Source: Deltaproteobacteria bacterium UBA6967
GTDB taxonomy: Bacteria; SAR324; NAC60-12
Length of the DNA stretch: 15,789 bases
NCBI GenBank assembly: GCA_002450295.1
Contig: DJYX01000175.1
Location: forward strand, 1-15,789
Direction of reading: 5' to 3'
Of the stretch, positions 8,665-15,789 are shown piece by piece. The notes under the pieces were generated by a model. That model searched no databases. It was not told the DNA's origin and saw only the letters and a list, made by a program, of their open reading frames with translations. The position numbers and the translations under genes were made by a program. Within the stretch, counting starts at the first letter, position 1. Every line of letters begins with the position of its first letter.

Positions 8665-8694
8665 TTGAAAAATGGGCATTCCAAAATTTATAAA
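8665..8694 (+). promoter_or_regulatory. sigma70-type promoter before the S41 protease gene, overlapped by a dyad
   Basis: TTGAAA (8665-8670), 18-nt spacer, TATAAA (8689-8694); each box is one base from consensus. Transcription would start near 8701, 18 nt before the ATG at 8719. An imperfect dyad (ATTTTG at 8662-8667 with CAAAAT at 8682-8687, and AATG/CATT inside at 8671-8680) overlaps the -35 box and spacer, which is where a repressor could bind. The protease gene may thus be expressed apart from the permease. AT-rich gaps produce such matches by chance, so the call is moderate. Confidence 0.5.
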
Positions 8695-8718
8695 ACTAAT
8701 CGAACAGATTGAGCGTAA

Positions 8719-11418
8719 ATGAAAGTGGAAAGTATCCAAAAAAAAATACTCTGGGTTCTCCTCAGCACAATCACCTCAATTCTTTTATCTGGTTGCCTGC
8801 CCGGACTTTCTGGACCCGAATTGCCAGAGGAACCAGAGCCATCTCCAACGCCATTGTTTGCAGAAGTTTTGATGAGAATTCAACTGGATTACCTGGAGTT
8901 GGGGCGATTAGATTTTTCAGAACTTCAAGAGGCTGCACTGTTGGCATTAGAAAAAGAAATTGCAGAAGTACGATTTGTTACTCCCCAAAGCAAATCTGAG
9001 AGCCAGAGTATTCTGTTTCGTGAAAGCACCTTGGTTAGGCTGGATCCCCCTTTGTCTCTCAGAGAAATGTATGAGGGGCTCCAATCCTTCATTCTGAAAC
9101 TTCACGAAAAGCTGCCTGAATACCAGTCAACAGAGCTGGAGCTAATCGTTCTTGGCGCCATCATGTCTGGCTTAGACCCTCATTCAGTTGTGCTTCCACC
9201 ATCAAGCTATGCTGAGTTTAACGAGAATACCCGAGGCCGATTTGCTGGTGTCGGAATCGTCATTGGAAGTCGTGATAAGCAGTTGACTATTATTTCTCTG
9301 ATGGAAGGTGGGCCTGCTGAACGTGCAGGACTGCGGATTGGAGATCAGGTCAAGGAAATTGATGGGGAATCAACTAAAAAAATGAGCTTGAGCGCAATCA
9401 TGCAGGGCTTGCGTGGGGAGATAGGCTCTAGAATGGATTTGACAGTTGAGCGATCAGGGAAAGAGATCACTTATGAGCTTCTAAGAGAGGATATTCAAAT
9501 CACTAGTAGTGATTCTGTAGATCTGCGATTCGATGATGGAATTCCGGTTCGTTATATTCGGCTGAAACTTTTTCAGGAAGACACATCTACTGATCTTGAA
9601 AAGCAATTGGACAATCTCGACTCAGTTGCAGGTTTGATCTTAGATTTACGCGGAAATCCAGGAGGATTACTTCAGGAAGCTGTGAGGGTAAGTGACTTGT
9701 TTCTGCCCTCGGAGAAAAGAATTGTTTCGACACAAACCAACACCGACCTAACAAGCTACGACTCTCATCAACTTTTGAGCTCCCCTAAAATTCAGAACAT
9801 TCCCATCGTGGTTTTGGTGAATGGCCAAAGTGCCTCAGCTTCAGAGATAGTCAGTGCAGCCCTTAAGGTAAATAATCGTGCGATCATTGTTGGTGAGCAG
9901 ACCTTTGGTAAGGGTTCGGTTCAGTCCATCTGGGGTATGCCTGGTAATTTTGGTCTCAAAATGACCATTGCCCGTTACTTGACCCCAGATAATCTCTCAA
10001 TTCAGGATGTTGGTGTGCAACCAGATTTGCAACTGAATCCACTTTACTTATCGGAAAACAACATCCATCTACGTTCGCTTCAACAGGAGAGTAAGGCTGA
10101 AAATTATATCCTGCACTACATGCGAGATTCAGAAGATGAAGAAACTGATATGGATAAGCCACTCAGTGCAGCAGAGATTGAAAATGATGATTATGTTCGG
10201 ATTGCAGTTAGATTATTGCGAGAGCATCTACCGTATCAGGAAACGATGAAAGCAACTCTTGCCAGGTCTCATGCTATGTTGCAGGCTCAGGCTGAGAAAG
10301 AAGTTGTCAGTGAAATCTCAAAGCAAGCGGAATTAGATTGGACACTTTCCTCCCCGAGTCCAACGGAATTGCCAGATCTACAAATCTCTTTTGAGCAAGA
10401 GATTGACTTGGGTGTCTGGCAAGGAATCACTCCTCCATTTGCCTCTGACCGCAAGTTACGAATTAAGGTTCAGCTTGAAAATAAGGGCAGTATGCCCATG
10501 GAGAGGGTGTTGGTAGTATCTGAAAGCTCTATAGATTGGCTAGATGACATTGAGTTCCCCTTTGGAAAACTCGAAGGGGGTGAAAAAGGCCTTTGGGTTC
10601 GTGAAATAGATGTTGATCAACAAGAAAGTCCAAGTTGGCTTCCTCTGGATTTTCTTGTTCTTCAACATGAAGACCAAGAACTTTTGCGTAGAGAGTTTCT
10701 ATGGTCAGTAGTCCCAGATGTATTACCAACCTTCAGCATGGGATTTCAGATCATTGATAATGGGACTGCCGGAAGTGTTGGTAATGGGGACGGAATCCCT
10801 CAATCCGGAGAAACACTTGCTCTAAAGGTGAATCTTGAAATGCAGGACCCTCAAGAACTTGAAGAAGTAGTTTTGAGAATCGGAAGTTCTGAGGATGGTT
10901 TGATCTGGTTACAAGACCGGGTGGAATGGAAAAGTCTGAAAGATGGTCAATTCTATGAAGAAAACTTACTGGTACGAATTCCTCAAGGAATAGAGGAACT
11001 TGGCCGTTGGCAAGTTGCGCTCTTTGTACCCAGAGTAGACCATGCTCTGTGGAATTATCATTGGATGGGTAAAATTGGTCCTGAGGCCATAGTTGAACCT
11101 CCAGTTTTTCAAACTAATTTCATCAGGGATGATCTACCCATCTTGACCAGAGATGACGAGCTAATTTGGAATATTGATCTTAGCGACGATGATGGACTGG
11201 AGGACCTACAGTGCTTTGTCAATGGAAAAAAGTTGAATTACTTCAGCTTGAACAATAAGCGTTCAGAAGCCATTGTATGGAATTCGCCACTACTTGAAGG
11301 AAAAAATCTTATTGAGTTGGTAGCAAGAGATTCGCTAGGAGCTTCAATTCGTCATCAGTGGCATGTTTGGCGGGAGGACAGAGAGCAGAGTTCCACTGGA
11401 ACTATTTCACAAAACTAG
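8719..11418 (+). CDS. S41-family (C-terminal-processing-like) protease, lipoprotein, with long C-terminal Ig-like extension
   Basis: Predicted envelope-anchored serine protease of the CtpA/Tsp family, which cleaves periplasmic proteins from the C-terminus. The N-terminus has two lysines, a hydrophobic core and the lipobox LLSGC with Cys26; Leu at +2 suggests outer-membrane sorting. A PDZ domain follows at about 172-258 (GRFAGVGIVIG, GGPAERAGLRIGDQVKEIDG). The S41 core includes LDLRGNPGG, NGQSASASEIV and GEQTFGKGSVQ; the expected Ser-Lys-Gln set is Ser373, Lys398 and Gln402, spaced as in Tsp and CtpB (25 and 4 residues), so it looks active. Ctp enzymes are usually about 400-700 residues, so the 899 here include an extension from about 535. 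I read it as three beta-rich regions: about 545-670 (LENKGSM, FGKLEGGEK), 673-805 with an acidic GNGDG turn at 688-692, and 808-893 (DDDGLEDLQCFVNGKKL). Long S41 proteins with such tails are known from Myxococcota. It lies 65 bp after the permease. Confidence 0.9.
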   Translation: MKVESIQKKILWVLLSTITSILLSGCLPGLSGPELPEEPEPSPTPLFAEVLMRIQLDYLELGRLDFSELQEAALLALEKEIAEVRFVTPQSKSESQSILFRESTLVRLDPPLSLREMYEGLQSFILKLHEKLPEYQSTELELIVLGAIMSGLDPHSVVLPPSSYAEFNENTRGRFAGVGIVIGSRDKQLTIISLMEGGPAERAGLRIGDQVKEIDGESTKKMSLSAIMQGLRGEIGSRMDLTVERSGKEITYELLREDIQITSSDSVDLRFDDGIPVRYIRLKLFQEDTSTDLEKQLDNLDSVAGLILDLRGNPGGLLQEAVRVSDLFLPSEKRIVSTQTNTDLTSYDSHQLLSSPKIQNIPIVVLVNGQSASASEIVSAALKVNNRAIIVGEQTFGKGSVQSIWGMPGNFGLKMTIARYLTPDNLSIQDVGVQPDLQLNPLYLSENNIHLRSLQQESKAENYILHYMRDSEDEETDMDKPLSAAEIENDDYVRIAVRLLREHLPYQETMKATLARSHAMLQAQAEKEVVSEISKQAELDWTLSSPSPTELPDLQISFEQEIDLGVWQGITPPFASDRKLRIKVQLENKGSMPMERVLVVSESSIDWLDDIEFPFGKLEGGEKGLWVREIDVDQQESPSWLPLDFLVLQHEDQELLRREFLWSVVPDVLPTFSMGFQIIDNGTAGSVGNGDGIPQSGETLALKVNLEMQDPQELEEVVLRIGSSEDGLIWLQDRVEWKSLKDGQFYEENLLVRIPQGIEELGRWQVALFVPRVDHALWNYHWMGKIGPEAIVEPPVFQTNFIRDDLPILTRDDELIWNIDLSDDDGLEDLQCFVNGKKLNYFSLNNKRSEAIVWNSPLLEGKNLIELVARDSLGASIRHQWHVWREDREQSSTGTISQN

Positions 11419-11478
11419 GATCTTGCCCTACAAAAGCAGTCAGCAGTTCTTCTTGAGAAAAATCTTCGGGACAACTAT

Positions 11479-12783
11479 TCAAATTTGGCAAGTTAGGTCT
11501 CTGGGTTTACAGAGTGGTTTGGTCGCCATCAAATGAACCGTAGCAATCGCACGCTCTTTAAAGCCTCCTTCACAATAGCACAGGTAGTATTCCCACATCC
11601 TCACAAACTCGTCAGAAAATCCTTGTGCATGGACTTGGTCTAAGTTTGCAAAGAAACCTTCTCTCCATCTTTTTAGGGTTGTCACATAGTGCTGTGTGAT
11701 GTCTTCCAGGTGATAAATGCAAAGGTCTGTGCTTTCGCGGAGATGTTCAGCCATCACGCTGATAGAAGGTAAGCACCCACCTGGGAAAATATATCGCTGA
11801 ATGAAATCGACTGTTTTACTAGCTTGTTGGTACCTCCGGTCATCAATCGTGATAGCCTGAAGCAGCAACATCCCGTCCTTTTTGAGCAGGGAACTGCATT
11901 TTTGAAAGTAACCCTGAAGGAATTGATGTCCTACCGCCTCGATCATCTCAATTGATACAAGCTTGTCGTACTGACCATTCAAGTTGCGATAATCTTCCTT
12001 CAAAACCTCGACTCTGTCTTGTAAACCAGACTCCTTCACTCTCTCTTTCGCTAGTTGAAATTGTTCTTGTGAGATAGTGGTGGTTGTCACTTGACAGCCA
12101 TAATTTTGAGCAGCATGGATGGCAAATCCTCCCCATCCAGTACCAATTTCAAGAAGGTGATCCTGAGGTTTAAGCTCTAATTTTTTGCAGATCCGATCCA
12201 TCTTGTTTTTGGATGCTTTTTCTAATGACTCTTCAGTATCTTCAAAAATAGCTGATGAATACATGAGGGTTTGGTCTAAAAAGAGTCTAAAGAACTCATT
12301 TCCCAAATCATAATGTGCTGAGATGTTTTTCTTGCTGCCCTGTTTTGTGTTTTTGTTCAGGAATTTATGCAAGATCTCGTGAATTGTTACTCCAAAACGT
12401 GCAAATCCTTGCTCCATTTTGTCTAAAACTTCACGATTCACCACAAAAATTCTTACAAGGTAAGTCAAGTTGGAGCAGGTCCACTCTCCCCGCATGTAAG
12501 CTTCTGCAACGCCAATGCTTCCGCTATTAATAATGCTGGCGTAGGTCTGCAAATCATGAATATGGACCGTGACCTCAAGTGGACAAAGATCCGTCTTTTG
12601 ACCAAGGATGTGCGTGCCCATTTCATCGTGAACTGTGATCTTTCCGTGAGTTAAACTATCAGTTCGCCGGATGAACAGATTACGATTCCATCTGTTCCAA
12701 CGTTTCAGAAGATCACTTTCTGGCTGCTTCTCAGAGAGAAGAGTTTCTGATCTTGGAAAAGACAGTTCTTGGTTGGAGCGCAT
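11479..12783 (-). CDS. cfa: cyclopropane-fatty-acyl-phospholipid synthase family methyltransferase
   Basis: SAM-dependent enzyme of the Cfa family, which transfers a methyl or methylene group to the double bond of unsaturated acyl chains in membrane phospholipids. The 434 residues have the family's N-terminal lipid-binding region (about 45-145, GVAEAYMRGEWTCSNLTYLV), then the catalytic domain with SAHYDLGNEFF (155-165), MYSSAIFED, the SAM loop LLEIGTGWGGFA (210-221), SIEMIEAVG (278-285) and YIFPGGCLPS (331-340), ending YYLCYCEGGFKERA. Glu282 matches the E. coli active-site Glu239. Two other residues linked to bicarbonate binding in E. coli differ: Ser177 for Cys139 and Gln309 for His266. The same pattern occurs in many longer Cfa homologues found beside DUF1365 genes. 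The ATG is 23 nt after the DUF1365 stop with AGG 7 nt upstream, so it is last of a three-gene operon. The reaction may be cyclopropanation or a related methylation. Confidence 0.93.
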   Translation of the reverse strand: MRSNQELSFPRSETLLSEKQPESDLLKRWNRWNRNLFIRRTDSLTHGKITVHDEMGTHILGQKTDLCPLEVTVHIHDLQTYASIINSGSIGVAEAYMRGEWTCSNLTYLVRIFVVNREVLDKMEQGFARFGVTIHEILHKFLNKNTKQGSKKNISAHYDLGNEFFRLFLDQTLMYSSAIFEDTEESLEKASKNKMDRICKKLELKPQDHLLEIGTGWGGFAIHAAQNYGCQVTTTTISQEQFQLAKERVKESGLQDRVEVLKEDYRNLNGQYDKLVSIEMIEAVGHQFLQGYFQKCSSLLKKDGMLLLQAITIDDRRYQQASKTVDFIQRYIFPGGCLPSISVMAEHLRESTDLCIYHLEDITQHYVTTLKRWREGFFANLDQVHAQGFSDEFVRMWEYYLCYCEGGFKERAIATVHLMATKPLCKPRDLTCQI

Positions 12784-12806
12784 TAGAAACCTAGATTGTG
12801 CCTGAA

Positions 12807-13580
12807 TTAATCAGACGGTGGTGGAGTTGTCATCTCAACTGTGCTTGGTGGTGGCTGATAAGGTATTCTCTTAAGCCACAGCCTAAAAGCTTGCCAGTAA
12901 ATTCCTCCAAGGACTTGGGCAGTCATGAAAGGGTGACGCCAAACCATTTCTCTCATTGTTGCGGGACTAAATTCCTGACGCTTGAGAATTAGCGTGGCAT
13001 CAAAGTGTTTTTCCCCTTTTCGATGATTTTCCATATGAACAATCAAACTCTTTGTGGGTCGGGTAAATCGGCAGTCATACTTGTAGTCCATCTTCAGAAA
13101 TGGGGATACATGGAATTTTTTTTGGAATTGAAAGGCCTGAGCGTGTTTAGGCTGATCTCTTCCATCTAAAAAATAACTATGCCTTTGATTCCAAGGGGTA
13201 TTAGTCACCTCAGCTAAAATTGCTGCAGGATGCTGTTGGTTTTCATCAAAACAATAATAGAAACTAACGGGGTTAAAACCTAATCCCCATGAACGCATGT
13301 GGGTCAGGATTCTGACAGATCCATTGGGTCGAAAGCCTAGTTCTAACTCTACAGCATCCTTGACACTTTCAGACAAGGGTTGGGTTGGATCACCAAAGTA
13401 ATCTTCACGTTTGAACCAAACTGGCCTCCATTTTTCTTTGGACCATATTTTCGAGAGGGAAAATACCTGATCTAGTTCCCCAAGATCAAGGTAGCTAAGA
13501 TAAATTGGATAGCTAAAGCTGTGTAAAGTAGGGCTGAAACGCCTGTGGCGTAGGCGTCCAGTATAGAGACAACTTTCCAT
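12807..13580 (-). CDS. DUF1365 family protein
   Basis: Family of unknown biochemical function that nearly always accompanies an amine-oxidase-like flavoprotein and a Cfa-type methyltransferase, as here. From the ATG at 13580 the protein has 257 residues and opens with the family signature MESCLYTGRLRHRRFSP, followed by SFSYPIYLSYLDLGELD, then WGLGFNPVSFYYCF, EVTNTPWNQRHSYFL and FHVSPFLKMDYKYDCRF. Near the end HPFMTAQVLGGIYWQAFRLW looks like an amphipathic, membrane-touching helix, followed by a basic patch and a proline-rich tail. There are no obvious cofactor motifs or full membrane spans. The frame is open upstream to TTG at 13604, which would overlap the flavoprotein gene by 23 nt. I prefer the ATG because it sits one base after that gene's stop (TGA-A-ATG), a typical coupled arrangement, and matches the family start. 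It probably acts on the same lipid substrate as its neighbours. Confidence 0.88.
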   Translation of the reverse strand: MESCLYTGRLRHRRFSPTLHSFSYPIYLSYLDLGELDQVFSLSKIWSKEKWRPVWFKREDYFGDPTQPLSESVKDAVELELGFRPNGSVRILTHMRSWGLGFNPVSFYYCFDENQQHPAAILAEVTNTPWNQRHSYFLDGRDQPKHAQAFQFQKKFHVSPFLKMDYKYDCRFTRPTKSLIVHMENHRKGEKHFDATLILKRQEFSPATMREMVWRHPFMTAQVLGGIYWQAFRLWLKRIPYQPPPSTVEMTTPPPSD

Positions 13581-13581
13581 T

Positions 13582-14829
13582 TCAGGCAGCTTTGGGGATC
13601 TCAAGAAGTTGAAGCATGTTCATCGCACTCACGACTCCATCTTCATGAAAACCATTTCTCCAGTAGGCCCCGCAAAAATGTGTTCTGTTTAGACCACTGA
13701 TTTCGCTATGACGCTGCTGGGCTTTTACGCTAGCTTCATTGTAGACAGGGTGTTCATAATCAATTTTGCTAAGAATCTTTTCCGGTTTAATCCGTTCTGT
13801 CCTGTTTAGGGTAACCAACAGGTGGGTAGGTGTCGGAATGTGTTGGAGGATATTCATGTTGTATGTCACCGCTACCGTATCCTGCTGGGTATGATCTAGA
13901 TGATAGTTCCAACTAGCCCAAGCTCTTTTGCGATTGGGTAAAAGCGAAATATCCTGATGCAACACAGCTTCATTTCTTTGATATGGAATTGATCCAAGAA
14001 TTTCTGTTTCCTCTTTGGTGGCGTCCTTAAGCAGACTAAGAGCCTGATCAGAATGACAGGCAAGGACTACTTCATCAAAGCGCTCTTTGCCAACTGCAGA
14101 AAAAATCTCAACAAAATTTGGTTTTCTACGAATCTCCATCACTGGGGAGTTGAACCGAACGTTGTCAATAAATGAAGAACTCAACTTCTTGACATATTCC
14201 TGAGAACCCCCTGGTATCGTATACCATTGAGGTCGATTTACTACGTTTAGAAGCCCATGATTTTCAAAAAATCTTGCAAAGTATTTGATGGGAAAATCCA
14301 ACATTTGTTCGGTACTCGACGACCAAATCGCTGCACCCATTGGGATGATGTAATGATCACAGAATAAATCGCCATATCTCCTCTCCTTGAGAAAGTCTCC
14401 GAGGGTAAGATCATCTTGATCGCTCTCCAACAGTTCCTTTGCCTCTTTGTTGAAGCGGATAATATCCCTGAGCATCACCCAAAACGCAGGCCTCACAAGA
14501 TTTCTCCTCTGTGCAAAAAGAGTATTTAGTGTGTGCCCGTTATACTCCAAATCCCTCTGCTCGTCTTTGACACTGAAACTCATTTCAGTAGCTTTACCCT
14601 CTATTCCAATCTCTTTCATCAATGAAATAAAATTGGGGTAAGTCCAGTCATTAAATACAATGAATCCCGTATCAACAGGAATTTTGCCTTCAGGTAGATC
14701 TACTGTAACAGTATTGGAATGTCCACCTAGTCTGGGAGAAGCTTCAAAAAGAGTGATTTGATGATGAGGATGCAGACGGTAGGCAGCTGTTAGTCCGGCT
14801 ATTCCCGAACCAATGATAGCAATTTTCAT
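13582..14829 (-). CDS. FAD-dependent amine-oxidase-like oxidoreductase
   Basis: Flavoprotein of the NAD(P)/FAD amine oxidase superfamily, in the subgroup encoded with DUF1365 and Cfa homologues. The protein has 415 residues from the ATG at 14829. It opens with the dinucleotide-binding fold MKIAIIGSGIAGLTAAYRL (GxGxxG), then the acidic strand end TLFEASPRLGGHSNTV, typical of FAD ribose binding. Further landmarks are DTGFIVFNDWTYPNF, IIPMGAAIWSSS, WYTIPGGSQEYV and the C-terminal FAD-contact segment FCGAYWRNGFHEDGVVSAM. The frame extends 34 codons upstream to a TTG at 14931, but GGAAG lies just before ATG 14829 and the fold starts there, so I use the ATG. It is the first gene of the operon. Likely roles are oxidation or desaturation of a methylated or cyclopropane acyl chain. 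Amine oxidation in the strict sense is not implied. Confidence 0.88.
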   Translation of the reverse strand: MKIAIIGSGIAGLTAAYRLHPHHQITLFEASPRLGGHSNTVTVDLPEGKIPVDTGFIVFNDWTYPNFISLMKEIGIEGKATEMSFSVKDEQRDLEYNGHTLNTLFAQRRNLVRPAFWVMLRDIIRFNKEAKELLESDQDDLTLGDFLKERRYGDLFCDHYIIPMGAAIWSSSTEQMLDFPIKYFARFFENHGLLNVVNRPQWYTIPGGSQEYVKKLSSSFIDNVRFNSPVMEIRRKPNFVEIFSAVGKERFDEVVLACHSDQALSLLKDATKEETEILGSIPYQRNEAVLHQDISLLPNRKRAWASWNYHLDHTQQDTVAVTYNMNILQHIPTPTHLLVTLNRTERIKPEKILSKIDYEHPVYNEASVKAQQRHSEISGLNRTHFCGAYWRNGFHEDGVVSAMNMLQLLEIPKAA

Positions 14830-15057
14830 GGCTTCCTTTGATGCTATACGGCAAAGATGAGACGATGCTGACCGTAAATTTTTCGAACTGACAGTCCAGA
14901 CTACAGCAATACCCAAAACATCCAGCCCCAAGGGTCAAAAAGCCTACTCGGGCAGGTGACTTTCTTATTTTTATACCTTTCAATTTTAGAAATGTGAGAA
15001 AAGTACAACTTAATTGGGAATCAAGGCAAAATTTGTGATAATACTTTTATAAAAGAA
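14830..15057. other. intergenic region between cheV-like gene and FAD/DUF1365/cfa operon
   Basis: This 228-bp gap holds no convincing gene. Reading the minus strand away from the cheV-like stop, it begins with the perfect 12-bp palindrome CTTTTATAAAAG (15044-15055), three bases past the coding end; with no loop or T-run it is not a normal terminator. A TATAAA box (14975-14970) could be a -10 element for the downstream operon, but the best upstream match (TTCTCA, 19-nt spacer) is poor, so the promoter is unproven and an alternative sigma factor is possible. A weak GCC-CGAGTA-GGC hairpin with five T follows. The stretch just before 14829 stays in frame with the flavoprotein but looks like untranslated leader. 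Confidence 0.3.
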
Positions 15058-15789
15058 TCAAGAAAATGATGATGCCAAGGGTATTCGGGCTGTAGCAACC
15101 AACTGTTTCAGCATTTGTTCCACACTTCGCTTTCCGACAAACCCATCAGCACCCAATTCCCTGACAGCTTTCCGACTTTGGTCATTCGTCATAGAACTGA
15201 AGACTAAAATCGGAATGTGCTTGGTTCTAGAATCAGACTTCAATTGTCTGATGACCTCATGTCCAGAGATGATGGGCATCTCAATGTCCGTAATTATCAA
15301 TGGTATCAGTGAGAGGTCTGAAATTCCTTGGACATACTCCAGGAGAGGACCCCCATGCTCAAAAAACTTGAAAGAGAGATTCAACTTCTCGAAGAAATTT
15401 TTGAGATACAACTGGGCGGAGCTACTGTCCTCAGCAACAAGAATTGTCCCGTTTTTTAGAGATTCTGGAATTTCGACATTTTTGAAAGGTAAATTTTGAA
15501 CATCTTCTTGGATCTCTGAAAATTCATGAGGCAAAACTTCTGTGAGTAAATATTCCACATCCAGAATGAGACAGACTGAAGACCCATCATCAAGGAGGGT
15601 GTAATTAAGATTTCGGTCAACAGGCATGTACTCATGAAATGTTAAAGGAAGGACATCCTGCCAATCTCTCGTGATAATTTGGTGGATACCTCCAACTCTT
15701 AACGCAATTTGAATGTTATTGAAATTGCAGAAGATGATCGAAGAATTCCTCTCCTCTTGCTCACTCAAATCAGTTCTAAGCCAACGTGG
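15058..15789 (-). CDS. cheV: CheV-like chemotaxis coupling protein, CheW-REC (5' end beyond window)
   Basis: CheV proteins couple chemoreceptors to the CheA kinase through a CheW domain and are tuned by phosphorylation of a response-regulator domain. The visible 243 residues start inside the CheW domain: the frame is open to position 15789, reading PRWLRTD before the TTG at 15768. That TTG is therefore not the real start. The fragment RNSSIIFCNFNNIQIALRV and the following GIHQIITRDWQDVLP correspond to the second half of a CheW domain, then SSVCLILDVEYLL, characteristic of CheV. After a linker (about residues 85-105 counted from the TTG) comes the receiver domain: acidic pair Glu113-Asp114 (VAEDSSSA), phospho-acceptor Asp161 (IITDIEMPIISGH), Ser191-Ser192 in VFSSMT, and Lys213 (VGKRS). 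All key receiver residues are present. No other chemotaxis gene is in view. The first half of the CheW domain should lie to the right. Confidence 0.85.
   Translation of the reverse strand, partial: PRWLRTDLSEQEERNSSIIFCNFNNIQIALRVGGIHQIITRDWQDVLPLTFHEYMPVDRNLNYTLLDDGSSVCLILDVEYLLTEVLPHEFSEIQEDVQNLPFKNVEIPESLKNGTILVAEDSSSAQLYLKNFFEKLNLSFKFFEHGGPLLEYVQGISDLSLIPLIITDIEMPIISGHEVIRQLKSDSRTKHIPILVFSSMTNDQSRKAVRELGADGFVGKRSVEQMLKQLVATARIPLASSFS

Noticed and set aside
11422..11492. CTTGCC/GGCAAG inverted repeat in the convergent gap between the protease and cfa genes
   Set aside because: The arms are 6 bp and 59 bp apart, one inside cfa; no T-runs, so neither terminator nor element end is supported.
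11499..11514. CTCTG/CAGAG hairpin near the cfa 3' end
   Set aside because: It is inside coding sequence, short and without a T-run.
13581..13604. TTG start for the DUF1365 gene overlapping the flavoprotein gene
   Set aside because: The family signature begins at the ATG at 13580, which lies one base after the upstream stop.
14830..14931. 34-residue N-terminal extension of the FAD oxidoreductase from a TTG
   Set aside because: The nucleotide-binding fold begins at ATG 14829 behind GGAAG; the extension looks non-conserved in character.
14744..14983. 79-codon minus-strand frame overlapping the flavoprotein start, Cys-rich
   Set aside because: It begins with TTG, has no ribosome binding site and runs out of frame across the conserved FAD-binding segment, so it is a shadow frame.
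15012..15042. Plus-strand promoter-like TAATAC with TTGGGA 19 nt upstream
   Set aside because: The spacing is poor and it would only transcribe antisense into the cheV-like gene.
1..15789. CRISPR arrays, tRNA/rRNA genes, insertion sequences, prophage or toxin-antitoxin genes
   Set aside because: Read through on both strands; no repeat-spacer pattern, cloverleaf, transposase or integrase frames or long terminal repeats were seen.

Overview
The window reads as ordinary chromosomal DNA from a Gram-negative, proteobacterium-like bacterium. The protein-level evidence for that is a LeuC/LeuD pair of the separate-subunit bacterial type that closely matches the enterobacterial enzymes, a lipoprotein with a Leu at +2 (outer-membrane type sorting), an FtsX/LolC-like permease, a CheV-type chemotaxis protein and a Cfa-DUF1365-flavoprotein operon. 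The DNA leans slightly AT-rich by eye. The zinc-finger-less TopA and a very long S41 protease lipoprotein with C-terminal Ig-like regions would fit a deltaproteobacterial or SAR324-like marine lineage, but that placement is only an inference. Genes are densely packed. There are no tRNA or rRNA genes, CRISPR arrays, transposases or other mobile elements.

Layout. Positions 1-1732 (minus) hold the leucine genes leuC and leuD (leuD runs off the left edge), with a good sigma70-type promoter at 1828-1856 and a small hairpin in the leader. Positions 1889-5917 (minus) hold topA followed by a multi-membrane-span GT39/PMT-family glycosyltransferase. Positions 5918-6103 separate divergent transcription units and contain a previously uncalled 36-codon ORF with a strong Shine-Dalgarno sequence, ending 7 nt before the permease start. 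Positions 6104-11418 (plus) hold an 849-residue FtsX-family permease without an adjacent ATPase, then an 899-residue S41 (Ctp-like) lipoprotein protease. Positions 11479-14829 (minus) hold a compact three-gene lipid-modification operon: FAD amine-oxidase-like protein, DUF1365 protein and Cfa-family methyltransferase. Positions 15058-15789 (minus) hold the C-terminal part of a CheV-like CheW-REC protein whose true start lies beyond the right edge.

How the genes work together. leuC and leuD encode the two subunits of isopropylmalate isomerase. The flavoprotein, DUF1365 protein and Cfa homologue are a recurring set that probably modifies unsaturated acyl chains of membrane phospholipids. The permease and the S41 lipoprotein are both envelope proteins on one strand and could share a role in lipoprotein or envelope export and quality control, but they also have a promoter-like signal between them. 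No clearly new defence or mobile system is visible. The most unusual items are the small ORF apparently coupled to the orphan permease, the uncharacterised C-terminal half of the S41 lipoprotein, and the product chemistry of the Cfa/DUF1365/FAD operon.
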